This document shows positions 8,702-16,863 of a stretch of DNA of 64,000 nt, in pieces (the first letter of the stretch is position 1; every line of letters begins with the position of its first letter). A program made the translations under genes and the position numbers. Source of the stretch: Splendidivirga corallicola (GTDB taxonomy: Bacteria; Bacteroidota; Bacteroidia; Cytophagales; Cyclobacteriaceae); the NCBI GenBank assembly GCA_030442035.1, contig JAUJEA010000011.1, positions 222,844 through 286,843 of the forward strand. Direction: 5' to 3'. The notes under the pieces are model-generated. The model ran no database searches. It saw only the letters and a program-made list of their open reading frames with translations, and was not told the origin of the DNA.

Positions 8702-10333
8702 ATGAAATATAACCTTGTTGCGATACTTGCTATATGTAGCGGTACTCTGCTGGCAGCCAAGCCAGATCATACTTTCTTACCTGATCCTATCTTAAATGAT
8801 ACGACACAAAAAACACCCAAAAACTGGCATCACCTCGACCCGGAAAAAGACCAATATCCCGGAATTAGCACTGAACGTGCTTATAAAGAATTACTAAAAA
8901 ATAAGCCATCAAAATCTGTTGTAGTAGCGGTAATCGATTCGGGAATCGACATCGACCATGAAGATCTTAAGGATGTAGTTTGGATCAATGAAGATGAAAT
9001 TGCTGGAAATGGTGTGGATGACGATAAGAATGGCTATATAGACGATGTACATGGCTGGAACTTCATTGGTGGCAAAAATGGAAATGTGGAGTTCGATACT
9101 TATGAATTGACAAGGGAATATGCCCGATTGTCTAAAAAATATCAAAATCTAAGTGATAGCGAAAAAGCCAAGGACAAGGAGTACGAATATTTTCAAAAGA
9201 TCGAAAAAGAATATACCTCTACCGTTGAAAGGATGAGAAACCAGTTCAATGGCTTTAAAGGTTATTTTGAAAATTATAGCTTGTCCAAGAAGTTAATGGA
9301 AGCTTATATCATGACTGAAAAGCTTGATGTTGCGTCATTGAAAAGCGTTGATTCACCGGATGAGCGCGTAATGGCTGCCAAACAATTAATGCTTTATGCG
9401 TTGGAAAACGGCCTGGACGACAAGCAATTTGAAGAAGGCTTCGACTATTTCAATACAGCATTGGATTACGGATACAATCTGGATTTTAATCCACGCGATA
9501 TCATCGGTGATAACTACGAAGACTTAAGTCAGAGAGTATATGGGAATAATGATGTAAAAGGAGATTTCGCATTCCATGGCACACATGTGGCAGGCATTAT
9601 TGCTGCGAAAAGGAATAATGGTCTTGGTATGGAAGGTGTTGCGAACGATGTAAAGATCATGGTTGTACGCGCAGTTCCTAACGGTGATGAAAGAGACAAA
9701 GATGTAGCCAATGCCATCATTTATGCAGTAGACAATGGAGCAAAAGTGATCAACATGAGTTTTGGGAAATCTTTTTCTCCTAATAAAGAATTGGTAGACA
9801 AGGCTGTTAAATATGCAGAAAAGAAAGGCGTGCTTCTGGTACACGCTGCCGGAAACAGCTCAAAGGATGTAGATGTGAAGGATAATTTTCCCAACAGAAC
9901 TTACTCAAACAATGGTGTGAAAGCCAATAATTGGCTGGAGGTTGGTGCAGTTTCCTGGGAAGGCGCTGAAAACATTGTAGCCAAATTCTCGAATTATGGC
10001 AAAAAATCAGTGGATATCTTCGCACCAGGTGTAGACATCTTTTCCACAGCTCCTGATCAGGATTATCAAAATGCCAGTGGTACTAGTATGGCAGCCCCGG
10101 TTACCAGTGGGGTAGCAGCACTGTTATTATCTTATTTCCCACACCTTAGTACAACACAGGTAAAAGACATCATCATCAAATCTTCTATCAACTACAAGAA
10201 CCTTAAGGTTTACAAACCAGGAAGTGAAGAGTTGGTCAAGTTTGGTGACTTGAGTATCAATGGAAGTGTTATCAATGTATATGAGGCTGTAAAAATGGCT
10301 CAGCGTATTAAAGCACCGAAAAAGAAATTATAG
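8702..10333 (+). CDS. secreted S8 family subtilisin-like serine protease
   Basis: The 543-residue protein starts with a short signal peptide (to about residue 19). It carries the full catalytic triad: Asp79 in VIDSGID, His292 in HGTHVAGI and Ser462 in GTSMAAP. Asp and His are 213 residues apart, against about 32 in subtilisin, because of a mainly helical charged insert between them. A membrane or C-terminal sorting domain is not visible; the protein ends in a basic tail, so export is probably Sec-only to the periplasm. It forms its own transcription unit with a strong terminator directly after it. Confidence 0.92.
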   Translation: MKYNLVAILAICSGTLLAAKPDHTFLPDPILNDTTQKTPKNWHHLDPEKDQYPGISTERAYKELLKNKPSKSVVVAVIDSGIDIDHEDLKDVVWINEDEIAGNGVDDDKNGYIDDVHGWNFIGGKNGNVEFDTYELTREYARLSKKYQNLSDSEKAKDKEYEYFQKIEKEYTSTVERMRNQFNGFKGYFENYSLSKKLMEAYIMTEKLDVASLKSVDSPDERVMAAKQLMLYALENGLDDKQFEEGFDYFNTALDYGYNLDFNPRDIIGDNYEDLSQRVYGNNDVKGDFAFHGTHVAGIIAAKRNNGLGMEGVANDVKIMVVRAVPNGDERDKDVANAIIYAVDNGAKVINMSFGKSFSPNKELVDKAVKYAEKKGVLLVHAAGNSSKDVDVKDNFPNRTYSNNGVKANNWLEVGAVSWEGAENIVAKFSNYGKKSVDIFAPGVDIFSTAPDQDYQNASGTSMAAPVTSGVAALLLSYFPHLSTTQVKDIIIKSSINYKNLKVYKPGSEELVKFGDLSINGSVINVYEAVKMAQRIKAPKKKL

Positions 10334-10355
10334 AATTCTGTTCATAACACCTGTG

Positions 10356-10389
10356 AACCACGGAAGTGAAAGCTTTCGTGGTTTTTTTT
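10356..10389 (+). terminator. intrinsic terminator of the subtilase gene
   Basis: AACCACGGAAG (10356-10366) pairs with CTTTCGTGGTT (10373-10383) around a six-base loop, with one G-T pair, and is followed by six more T. It begins 23 bases after the stop codon. Confidence 0.85.
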
Positions 10390-10464
10390 GTTCTGGTTTT
10401 TTCAATCTTCGTTCCACCGGTATATATTTAAATCTCAGGATGACTATTAATCAAAATCATTCAC

Positions 10465-10917
10465 ATGGTTCAAGCGGTACAGGAAAAACTAAACTTACAC
10501 ATTGAGGATCTACCTAACAGGATTCAGACAATATCCGAAGAGAAACTTAACCAAAAGCCAGCTCCGAATAAATGGTCGAAAAAAGAAATTCTGGGCCATT
10601 TGATTGATTCCGGAACTTATAACTTGCAGAGATTCAAAGAGGCACAATTTGCTGAACAGCCCTATTTGGTCCGGAAATATGACCAAGACAATTTAGTCAT
10701 GGTCAACCATTACCAGGACCAATCTCTGAATGAGATTTTATCATACTGGGTATTCATCAATCGTCAGATCATCAAGACCATATCAAAAATTAGCCCTGAT
10801 AAATTAAAGCATCCAGTGACCACTGATGGAAAGGAGATAGCCGGAAATCTTGCCTGGCTAATCGAAGATTACCTTATCCACATGGAACATCATTTTAGGC
10901 AGATATTTGGGGATTGA
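10465..10917 (+). CDS. DinB family protein
   Basis: The 150-residue protein has the four-helix DinB/YfiT-like fold pattern. A first metal histidine is in LGHLIDSGTYNLQRF and a pair near the C-terminus is in IHMEHHFRQIF. The PAPNKWSKKEILGHL stretch is the usual opening of this family. Members bind zinc or nickel and some transfer thiols such as bacillithiol; others have no known reaction. Cytosolic, monocistronic. Confidence 0.85.
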   Translation: MVQAVQEKLNLHIEDLPNRIQTISEEKLNQKPAPNKWSKKEILGHLIDSGTYNLQRFKEAQFAEQPYLVRKYDQDNLVMVNHYQDQSLNEILSYWVFINRQIIKTISKISPDKLKHPVTTDGKEIAGNLAWLIEDYLIHMEHHFRQIFGD

Positions 10918-11136
10918 GATTTGAAAGTGTTGGATTTATTCTACTACAATAAAAATTAGACCTGTTTTGGGTGATAAACCAAATGTTGTATTTTAGGATT
11001 TGAAGAAAAGAAATGAGCAACCGGCTTAGAGAAAATTAAGTTTTAGAAGCTAAAATACAGTGGCGATAAACGTCACTAATGGTGTTTATGAGTTTGTTAT
11101 GCATAAATTCTCCAGAAACTTACGGATACTATTGCT

Positions 11137-12429
11137 GTGATAACTAGTGAAAAAATAAAAAAACTAAAAAAATCCCCAGAATCAATTTATGATTTGACAC
11201 CTAGAGATTTTGAAGAAGTTATCGCAGAAATTCTAGCAGGATATGGATGGAACGTCAATTTAACAAGTAAAACAAGAGATGGTGGATATGATATTTTAGC
11301 AATCAAGAGAGATGTTACTGGACTTGAGTCCACGTGGGTAATAGAATGTAAAAAATACGATAAGTTCAGGAAAGTTGGGGTTGAACTTGTAAGGAATATT
11401 TATGGTGTAAAAAACCACATTGGAGTTTCAAATGCAGCGATAGTAACTACTTCAGAGTATACACAAGATGCTCAAAAATTCAGTGACACAAAATATGATA
11501 TCCAATTAATAGACATTAACAAAATTAAAGAATGGATTAACTCATATATTCCTTCCCCTGAAAATAAATCATATTTAGCAGAGAATAGGTTCTATTCTTG
11601 TTTTGTAAGTTATAGCCACCTTGATGGTGAGTTTGCAGAGAAAATTACTAGCAGATTGAGAGAATCTGGAATTAAGGTTTGGTTCGCGCCAGAAGAAATG
11701 AAGGCGGGTGTAAAGATTCATGAACAAATTAAAAAGGCGATTAAACAATTTGATAAACTTTTATTGATTCTCTCACCTAATAGTATGAAGAGTGAGTGGG
11801 TGAAATCTGAAATACGTAATGCAAGAAAAAGAGAACTTGAAGAAGGTGTACAAGTTTTGTTTCCGATATCCATTGTTCCGATGGAAGAAATTAGAAATTG
11901 GGAGTATTTTGACTCGGACACAGGAAGAGATTTAGCTGTTGAAATTCGCGAATATCTTATTCCCAATTTCTCTCAATGGAAAAATAAGACGTCATTTGAA
12001 CAAGAGGTTCAGAAGGTTTTAGATGGATTGTATGCTGCTGATGAACAAAGGACAAGAGATATTAATATTGAATCAAAATTATCAATTTCTGGAACGTGGA
12101 AGGATTTAGCTGATAACGATGTAGCATTCTTTAAGCAGATTGGTAATCGGATTATTGGTTTCTACAATTATGATGGGCGTAATAGAATCGTAGGAATATA
12201 TGATGGAATATTAAAGAATAACATATTTACATACAATTGGAAATGGATTAATGGTGGTCCTATTGGGCAAGGAAAAATGATATTGTCTTCGGATGGACGA
12301 AAGCTAGCCGGAGACTGGTGGTATGATGATTTACGTCGTGGCATTGAGCATGTTGGATATGAAAAAGTATCAGAAGTTATGCCTAATTGGCTGAATGACA
12401 AAGATTTTAAGGTATATTTTAATCTATAA
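11137..12429 (+). CDS. Mrr-like nuclease - TIR - C-terminal beta domain fusion (putative defence protein)
   Basis: The 430 residues split into three parts. Residues 15-135 are an Mrr-type restriction endonuclease domain (YDLTPRDFEEVIAEILAGYG) with PD-(D/E)xK residues Asp52, Glu70 and Lys72 (GYD...ECK). Residues 152-260 are a TIR domain: CFVSYSHLD at the start and SEWVKSEIRNA, where Glu225 aligns with the catalytic glutamate of NAD-cleaving TIRs. Residues 316-400 are tryptophan- and glycine-rich (ISGTWKDL, GDWWYDD) and look like a small beta-barrel or lipocalin-like sensor. There is no signal peptide. It stands alone and has a convergent neighbour. A defence role, nucleic-acid cleavage and/or NAD depletion, is inferred from the domains. 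Confidence 0.85.
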   Translation: MITSEKIKKLKKSPESIYDLTPRDFEEVIAEILAGYGWNVNLTSKTRDGGYDILAIKRDVTGLESTWVIECKKYDKFRKVGVELVRNIYGVKNHIGVSNAAIVTTSEYTQDAQKFSDTKYDIQLIDINKIKEWINSYIPSPENKSYLAENRFYSCFVSYSHLDGEFAEKITSRLRESGIKVWFAPEEMKAGVKIHEQIKKAIKQFDKLLLILSPNSMKSEWVKSEIRNARKRELEEGVQVLFPISIVPMEEIRNWEYFDSDTGRDLAVEIREYLIPNFSQWKNKTSFEQEVQKVLDGLYAADEQRTRDINIESKLSISGTWKDLADNDVAFFKQIGNRIIGFYNYDGRNRIVGIYDGILKNNIFTYNWKWINGGPIGQGKMILSSDGRKLAGDWWYDDLRRGIEHVGYEKVSEVMPNWLNDKDFKVYFNL

Positions 12430-12483
12430 ACAAAAAATTTACATGTAACAATGTATATACATGGCCGTTGAAAAGCATTAAGC

Positions 12484-12930
12484 CTAATCTCCATGATACA
12501 ATTTTATTTCGTGAGGATACGGTGTTCCCTTTCCCGTTTCCAAATATTGCTTTAGACTCAATAGGTACACAGTCCATTTGGTTGAAAAATAGGATAGAGA
12601 TTCAATATCATCATCAGGAATTTTCTGATGGGTTTGAGTCAGGAATATTTGATCGTCTTTTTCTTCTATATCAAAAATCAATTGTGTTTTATCCCACGAT
12701 TTAAAACTGTCGAAACAGGTTAGGATCAATTTTTCATTGGGAGAGATCAAATCATATTTGAACTTTAATGTAGTCAATTCACTAAATATTAGATGAAGTG
12801 TTCCGCCTTCTTCCACGTTTCCATTTGCACTTGTTGCCCACCATTCTTTTAATCCTTCAGGTGTTGAAATGGCACGAAACATTTCTTCCTTTGTAGTCTC
12901 GGCTCCAATAAAATGAATTGTCTTTTGCAT
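12484..12930 (-). CDS. SRPBCC / AHSA1-like domain protein
   Basis: The 148 residues match the Aha1-homology START-like family. An opening strand is followed by TKEEMFRAISTPEGLKEWWA, then a glycine turn and LTCFDSFKSWDKTQLIFDI. Such proteins enclose a hydrophobic pocket and bind lipids or small ligands; the reaction, if any, is unknown. It is cytosolic and converges on the TIR gene with a 54-base gap. Confidence 0.82.
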   Translation of the reverse strand: MQKTIHFIGAETTKEEMFRAISTPEGLKEWWATSANGNVEEGGTLHLIFSELTTLKFKYDLISPNEKLILTCFDSFKSWDKTQLIFDIEEKDDQIFLTQTHQKIPDDDIESLSYFSTKWTVYLLSLKQYLETGKGTPYPHEIKLYHGD

Positions 12931-13094
12931 ATTTTTAGGTATTGGCTACATTGCTAAATACAAAAAGCGAAAATTAATGAATAAAATGAAGCGTTGGGGA
13001 GTAAAATCCCACTTCTAAGTTTATACAAGATTATTATGCGCAATTAACACAAATTAATCTGCAGCTCTATTATTTAAAAGAATCCTCAACCATC

Positions 13095-13571
13095 ATGAAG
13101 AAAGATGCGGCTCATAACTCCATTTATCAAACATCTGATTTCATATTAATAGCAATCTTTATTGTAGGCGCTTTAATTGAATATGGCTTCCTCTGGCATT
13201 GGTCATTACCTATAGCAATCTGGATCAGGCTCATGCTGGGAATAATCTTTTTGATCATTGGGATTTATTTCATCATGGCCGGCAAATCGGCACTTGATAA
13301 AGAAAAACAACCCTCAGAGCCTGGAAAGCCTACAACTCATATCGTTCAATCTGGCATTTATAAGGTAACCCGCAACCCAACCTATCTGGGATGTTGTTTG
13401 CTCTTACTTGGCTCGGGAGTCACTTTTAATTTCATAGCATGGATGGCAGGATCATTCATTTGTTTTTTGTTAATGCACCACTTTTTGGTTTTGCCTGAAG
13501 AAAAATACTTAATGTCTAAGTTCCCGGAGGCATTTTCCAGCTACGTAAGCAAAGTTAAAAGGTGGTTGTAA
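13095..13571 (+). CDS. isoprenylcysteine carboxyl methyltransferase family membrane protein
   Basis: A 158-residue integral membrane protein with four hydrophobic segments. The C-terminal signature GIYKVTRNPTYLGCCLLLLG, then a conserved Glu-Glu-Lys-Tyr and FPEAFSSYVSKVKRWL, identifies the ICMT/PEMT-like methyltransferase family, in which this part forms the SAM site. Bacterial substrates are mostly unknown. The start is chosen at the ATG that precedes a short polar N-terminus. Confidence 0.85.
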   Translation: MKKDAAHNSIYQTSDFILIAIFIVGALIEYGFLWHWSLPIAIWIRLMLGIIFLIIGIYFIMAGKSALDKEKQPSEPGKPTTHIVQSGIYKVTRNPTYLGCCLLLLGSGVTFNFIAWMAGSFICFLLMHHFLVLPEEKYLMSKFPEAFSSYVSKVKRWL

Positions 13572-13695
13572 CAGTTATTATCGTCCTAATAGTAATCAAA
13601 CTTCTTTACATGAATACAATACCAAAAAAACTTGTTCGAAAAAAAATCAAGTCACTAATTTGCAGATCACAAATCGAAAGCAAAAAACAATACGC

Positions 13696-15000
13696 ATGAG
13701 AATTTTTTCAGTACTACTTCTAATTTTTATTTTATCGAATTGCTCCACTCCAAAGAACAACCAAATATTCGTTAATACGGATATAGAAAATTTTTGGATT
13801 GCCTTTGATAGTATTCGATCAACAAGCGACAGCGCTAAGCAATCCGAATATTTAAACAGACTTTTTATTGATAAAGGTTCCGTCGGTCAAAAGGTGATGA
13901 TGGAAGTGAGAAATTATACAGCTAGTGAATATTTAAATGCCATAAATAGCTATCCCGATTTTTGGAATTCCATTCGTGATAATACCTTGAATACTGCAAC
14001 ATACAATTTAGAAATTGAGAAAGGTGTTCAAAACCTAAAAGGCATCTATCCTGATTTAAAGCCTTCAACTGTTTACTATACCATAGGTGTGTTTAGGTCA
14101 CCAGGTACAGGGCTTGATAGTCTTGTTCTTATTGGCAGCGAATTTGCACTCGGAGATAGTAATACCAACACAAAAGAGTTTCCACAAGAATTAGCACAGG
14201 CAAAAAATTACTATGAGATCAATCCAATTGAAAATATTCAGTTTTTAAGCGTTCACGAATATGTGCATACACAACAAAAGGAAATCGTCAATAATTTACT
14301 ATCCCAAAGTCTGTATGAAGGAATTGCAGAATTTGTAACGATAAAAGCCACAGGACAGAATTCACCATGGCAGGCTTTTGTATACGGACCCAATAACAAT
14401 GAAACGGTAAGGCAAAAGTTTGAGGACGAAATGTTCAATTTCAGAAAAACAAGGAATTGGCTATGGAGTGGTAGGAACAATGACTTTGGAATAAATGATA
14501 TGGGCTATTACATTGGTTATGCTATCGCTAAAAGGAACTATGAAAAAGCAAAAGATAAAAAACTCGCAATCAAAGAAATGATTGAGTTAGATTATACGAA
14601 CGAAGCTCAAGTGGAACGCTTTGTGGATGGCTCAAAATATTTTTCAGCCACATTAGAAGAATTGTACAACAGATATGAGGAAAAAAGACCCAAAGTCTCG
14701 TCCATAAAACAATTTAAGAATGGCAGTCAAAACGTAAGCCCAAATCTTACTGAAATTACCATTGAGTTTTCAGAAAAACTGGATTCACGGTACAAATCAA
14801 CCGGTTTTGGTGAATTGGGAAAAGAATATTTTCCAAAGGTAAATTCCATTGATTTTTCGGAAGACGGACTGTCAGTTACTTATAAGGTGGATCTCGAACC
14901 CAATAAGCGATATCAGATCTTCCTTGAAAATGGCTATAGAACAAGCACAGATAATCTGCTAAAACCATATTTAATTGATTTTAAAACAGCTGCCAAATAA
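13696..15000 (+). CDS. DUF2268-like putative zinc-protease lipoprotein
   Basis: ATG 13696 is preferred to an upstream TTG because it opens directly on a lipoprotein signal (RIFSVLLLIFILSNCS). Near residue 190 the motif VHEYVHTQQ gives an HExxH zinc site, and YEGIAEFVT about 20 residues later supplies a typical third ligand region. This resembles the DUF2268 / gluzincin-type proteases. The C-terminal 90 residues form an Ig-like beta domain with a NLTEITIEFSEKLD block. The mature protein should be anchored in the envelope. Substrate unknown. A long stem-loop follows the stop. Confidence 0.75.
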   Translation: MRIFSVLLLIFILSNCSTPKNNQIFVNTDIENFWIAFDSIRSTSDSAKQSEYLNRLFIDKGSVGQKVMMEVRNYTASEYLNAINSYPDFWNSIRDNTLNTATYNLEIEKGVQNLKGIYPDLKPSTVYYTIGVFRSPGTGLDSLVLIGSEFALGDSNTNTKEFPQELAQAKNYYEINPIENIQFLSVHEYVHTQQKEIVNNLLSQSLYEGIAEFVTIKATGQNSPWQAFVYGPNNNETVRQKFEDEMFNFRKTRNWLWSGRNNDFGINDMGYYIGYAIAKRNYEKAKDKKLAIKEMIELDYTNEAQVERFVDGSKYFSATLEELYNRYEEKRPKVSSIKQFKNGSQNVSPNLTEITIEFSEKLDSRYKSTGFGELGKEYFPKVNSIDFSEDGLSVTYKVDLEPNKRYQIFLENGYRTSTDNLLKPYLIDFKTAAK

Positions 15001-15014
15001 CCAAACGATTGGCA

Positions 15015-15048
15015 CTTGACAAACTGCATTTCTCCGTAGTTTGTCAAG
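15015..15048 (+). terminator. stem-loop after the zinc-protease-like gene
   Basis: CTTGACAAACT (15015-15025) pairs perfectly with AGTTTGTCAAG (15038-15048) around a 12-base loop. It lies 15 bases after the stop codon and is followed by a moderately T-rich stretch. Confidence 0.6.
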
Positions 15049-15245
15049 ACATTTATTTGCTATTCCGGATTTGTTAGAACGCCATGAAGATTTAAGTCCC
15101 CTTTAACTCCGACACATAAACACCTCAACACCCACAATTCAAAATTTCTTTGATCCAATCCATTTCGACTCCCTCCACTGGATTCTTCGAATTATCAAAT
15201 TATATGTTGCAACATTTATTTTTTCCAGCCGTTTGATCCAGTACT

Positions 15246-16001
15246 ATGGCACTAACAATATATCCAAAAGAGAAGCAGGCATACGGACAATTTGATGCCG
15301 GCGCTATTCTTGAAAACAAACCTATCGGCTTTCCGCATGAAGGCGGCGAATTAAGACCTTATTCCAATCTGTTCTATTGGGCACATGCCTGGTCAGATAA
15401 TGGCGGCCTGATCGGTGAACATCCTCACCAAGGCTTCGAAATTATGTCCTTTGTTTTGAAAGGTGAAATTGAGCATTATGATAATCAACTTGGCGCCTGG
15501 AAAAAACTTCAGGCAGGTGATGCACAGATCATCCGTTCCGGTAATGGTATATCACATGCTGAAAAATTTCTGCCCGGTTCACACATATTTCAAGTGTGGG
15601 TAGACCCCAACCTACAGAAAACATTAAAAAAATCTGCTTCCTATAATGACTATCGTTCCGATTCCTTTCCGGTTCATCAGGAAGACAACATGACTATTAA
15701 AACCTTCAGAGGGGAAGGAGCACCTATGCAAATGGATGCAGAGGAAATAGAAATAAAACAACTTGAACTAAACGTTGGAGAGCATGTTTTTAACCTGAAT
15801 CCGGATAGGGTTTATTCTTATTATCTCATTGAGGGTCAGTTGGAAATTGGTGATCAATATCTGAGAGCTGATGATTTTTTTCTGGTTAAGGACCTGAATA
15901 TTCAGCGCCTGCAGGTTACCGAAAAATCAGTGCTTTTTCTGATTGAGACATCTGCCTTGGCTCCCTATACCACCTATGCTATGATGCAGGGCCTGAGTTA
16001 A
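15246..16001 (+). CDS. pirin family protein
   Basis: The 251-residue protein has the bicupin pattern of pirins. The N-terminal metal motif is GEHPHQGFEIMSFVLKGEIEH, followed by the pirin-specific AQIIRSGNGISHAE and FQVWVDP. The second cupin is degenerate. Bacterial pirins include quercetinase-like dioxygenases and redox-sensing regulators; this sequence does not tell which. It precedes the sulfur locus but a promoter between them indicates independent transcription. Confidence 0.87.
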   Translation: MALTIYPKEKQAYGQFDAGAILENKPIGFPHEGGELRPYSNLFYWAHAWSDNGGLIGEHPHQGFEIMSFVLKGEIEHYDNQLGAWKKLQAGDAQIIRSGNGISHAEKFLPGSHIFQVWVDPNLQKTLKKSASYNDYRSDSFPVHQEDNMTIKTFRGEGAPMQMDAEEIEIKQLELNVGEHVFNLNPDRVYSYYLIEGQLEIGDQYLRADDFFLVKDLNIQRLQVTEKSVLFLIETSALAPYTTYAMMQGLS

Positions 16002-16048
16002 TAAAGGCAGATCGTAAAATCAACAACTGATTAAAAATTAATTTTGAA

Positions 16049-16081
16049 TTTTGGAAACTAAATAATTAATGCCTACGTTTG
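16049..16081 (+). promoter_or_regulatory. Bacteroidota-type promoter of the sulfur operon
   Basis: A TTTTG at 16049-16053 (-33) and TACGTTTG at 16074-16081 (-7, consensus TAnnTTTG) are separated by 20 bases. Transcription would start near 16086-16090, about 20 bases before the riboswitch. Confidence 0.7.
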
Positions 16082-16109
16082 TAGAATCAAGTCAATTATT
16101 TCATAATTG

Positions 16110-16214
16110 ATTTATAAAGAAGCGCGGAGAGACAGGCTCTGTGAAGCGCTAGCAACCTAACGGCTCATGTCAAGGTGCTAAATCCTGATCCCGATATAAA
16201 GGGAGAATATAAAT
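16110..16214 (+). promoter_or_regulatory. SAM-I (S-box) riboswitch aptamer
   Basis: The conserved S-box blocks appear in order: AAGAAGCGCGGAGAGAC from 16118, GTGAAGCGCTAGCAACC from 16141, AAGGTGCTAAATCC at 16172-16185, and GGGAGAATATAA from 16201. Helix P1 can form between 16110-16116 (ATTTATA) and 16208-16214 (TATAAAT), and P2 between 16121-16125 and 16146-16150. No terminator follows directly. Instead the P1 3' strand ends 10 bases before the start codon of a short ORF, so SAM binding could act on its translation. Binding SAM should lower expression of the downstream homocysteine-synthesis genes. Confidence 0.9.
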
Positions 16215-16224
16215 TAATTGAACA

Positions 16225-16362
16225 ATGAAAAAGAATTTAGCAACTTTAGTAAATCTCGGAAGATCACTGGTGAAAAAGACCAAAGAGCATTTTCTTAATT
16301 TTAATCCACTTTTCAACGTACAGTACAGCAAGTGTTGTTGTTACTGTTGTTGCTGTTGCTAA
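16225..16362 (+). CDS. poly-cysteine leader peptide 1 (45 aa)
   Basis: The ATG lies 10 bases after the riboswitch. The ORF encodes a basic N-terminal part (MKKNLATLVNLGRSLVKK) and ends in KCCCYCCCCC directly before TAA: eight cysteines in the last nine codons, using both TGT and TGC. It has no feature of a stable protein. Its place between a SAM riboswitch and ferredoxin/homocysteine synthase genes suggests a cysteine-sensing leader: ribosomes would stall at the end when charged tRNA-Cys is scarce. Poly-Cys leaders of this kind acting as attenuators are known in mycobacteria. A metal-binding micropeptide is the main alternative. Confidence 0.8.
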   Translation: MKKNLATLVNLGRSLVKKTKEHFLNFNPLFNVQYSKCCCYCCCCC

Positions 16363-16450
16363 TTGACACATGTCCTCCTGGGTATGATCAAGAGAGAAAA
16401 GCAAAAATAAGGTCAGCCCAAAAATTTCACATTTTACATCTTGAACAACA

Positions 16451-16477
16451 TTTAATCCAAAATCATTGGGATTAAAA
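16451..16477 (+). promoter_or_regulatory. hairpin before the ferredoxin gene with a competing partner in leader 1
   Basis: TTTAATCC (16451-16458) pairs with GGATTAAA (16469-16476). The same 3' arm, extended to 16477, can pair over nine bases with TTTTAATCC at 16299-16307 inside leader ORF 1. No T-tract follows, so if functional it would act on translation or RNA stability rather than termination. Confidence 0.4.
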
Positions 16478-16497
16478 CATAAATAAAAGACGAACAT

Positions 16498-16845
16498 ATG
16501 GCTATAATGATAACAGATGAGTGCATAAATTGTGGGGCATGTGAGCCGGAATGCCCAAACACCGCAATTTATGAAGGAGGTGCCGAATGGGCCTGGTCAG
16601 ACGGGACAGATTTGAAGGAAGTAACACTGGAAAATGGTGATGTAGTGGACGCAAATGAAAGAAATGAACCTATTTCAGACGAGTTCTACTATATCGTTTC
16701 CGGAAAATGTACGGAGTGTACAGGGTTTCATGAAGAACCACAATGTGCTGCTGTTTGCCCAGTTGATTGCTGTGTGGAAGATCCGGATCATGAAGAGTCA
16801 CAAGAAGCACTTATGGCTAAAAAGGAGCAATTGCATTTGAACTAG
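16498..16845 (+). CDS. 2[4Fe-4S] ferredoxin
   Basis: The 115-residue acidic protein has two cluster motifs. Cys9, Cys12, Cys15 and Cys19 (CINCGACEPECP) form the first. Cys71, Cys74, Cys83 and Cys87 form the second, with the longer eight-residue spacing and extended C-terminus of the Allochromatium-type (Alvin) ferredoxins. Additional Cys91 and Cys92 follow. It is the first full gene after the riboswitch and leader 1, 18 bases before homocysteine synthase. The likely role is electron donor to the siroheme sulfite reductase of the same locus; that pairing is inferred from context. Confidence 0.9.
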   Translation: MAIMITDECINCGACEPECPNTAIYEGGAEWAWSDGTDLKEVTLENGDVVDANERNEPISDEFYYIVSGKCTECTGFHEEPQCAAVCPVDCCVEDPDHEESQEALMAKKEQLHLN

Positions 16846-16863
16846 AGATAAAAATCAGAACGC

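Noticed and set aside
12468..12704. 78-codon plus-strand ORF opposite the SRPBCC gene
   Set aside because: It is antisense to a well-conserved domain protein and has no family features.
16264..16497. 77-codon minus-strand ORF opposite leader 1
   Set aside because: It is the antisense of the Cys-codon run (giving a Thr/Ala/Val-rich tract) and the ferredoxin upstream region; it has no domain and lies against a well-supported riboswitch-leader layout.
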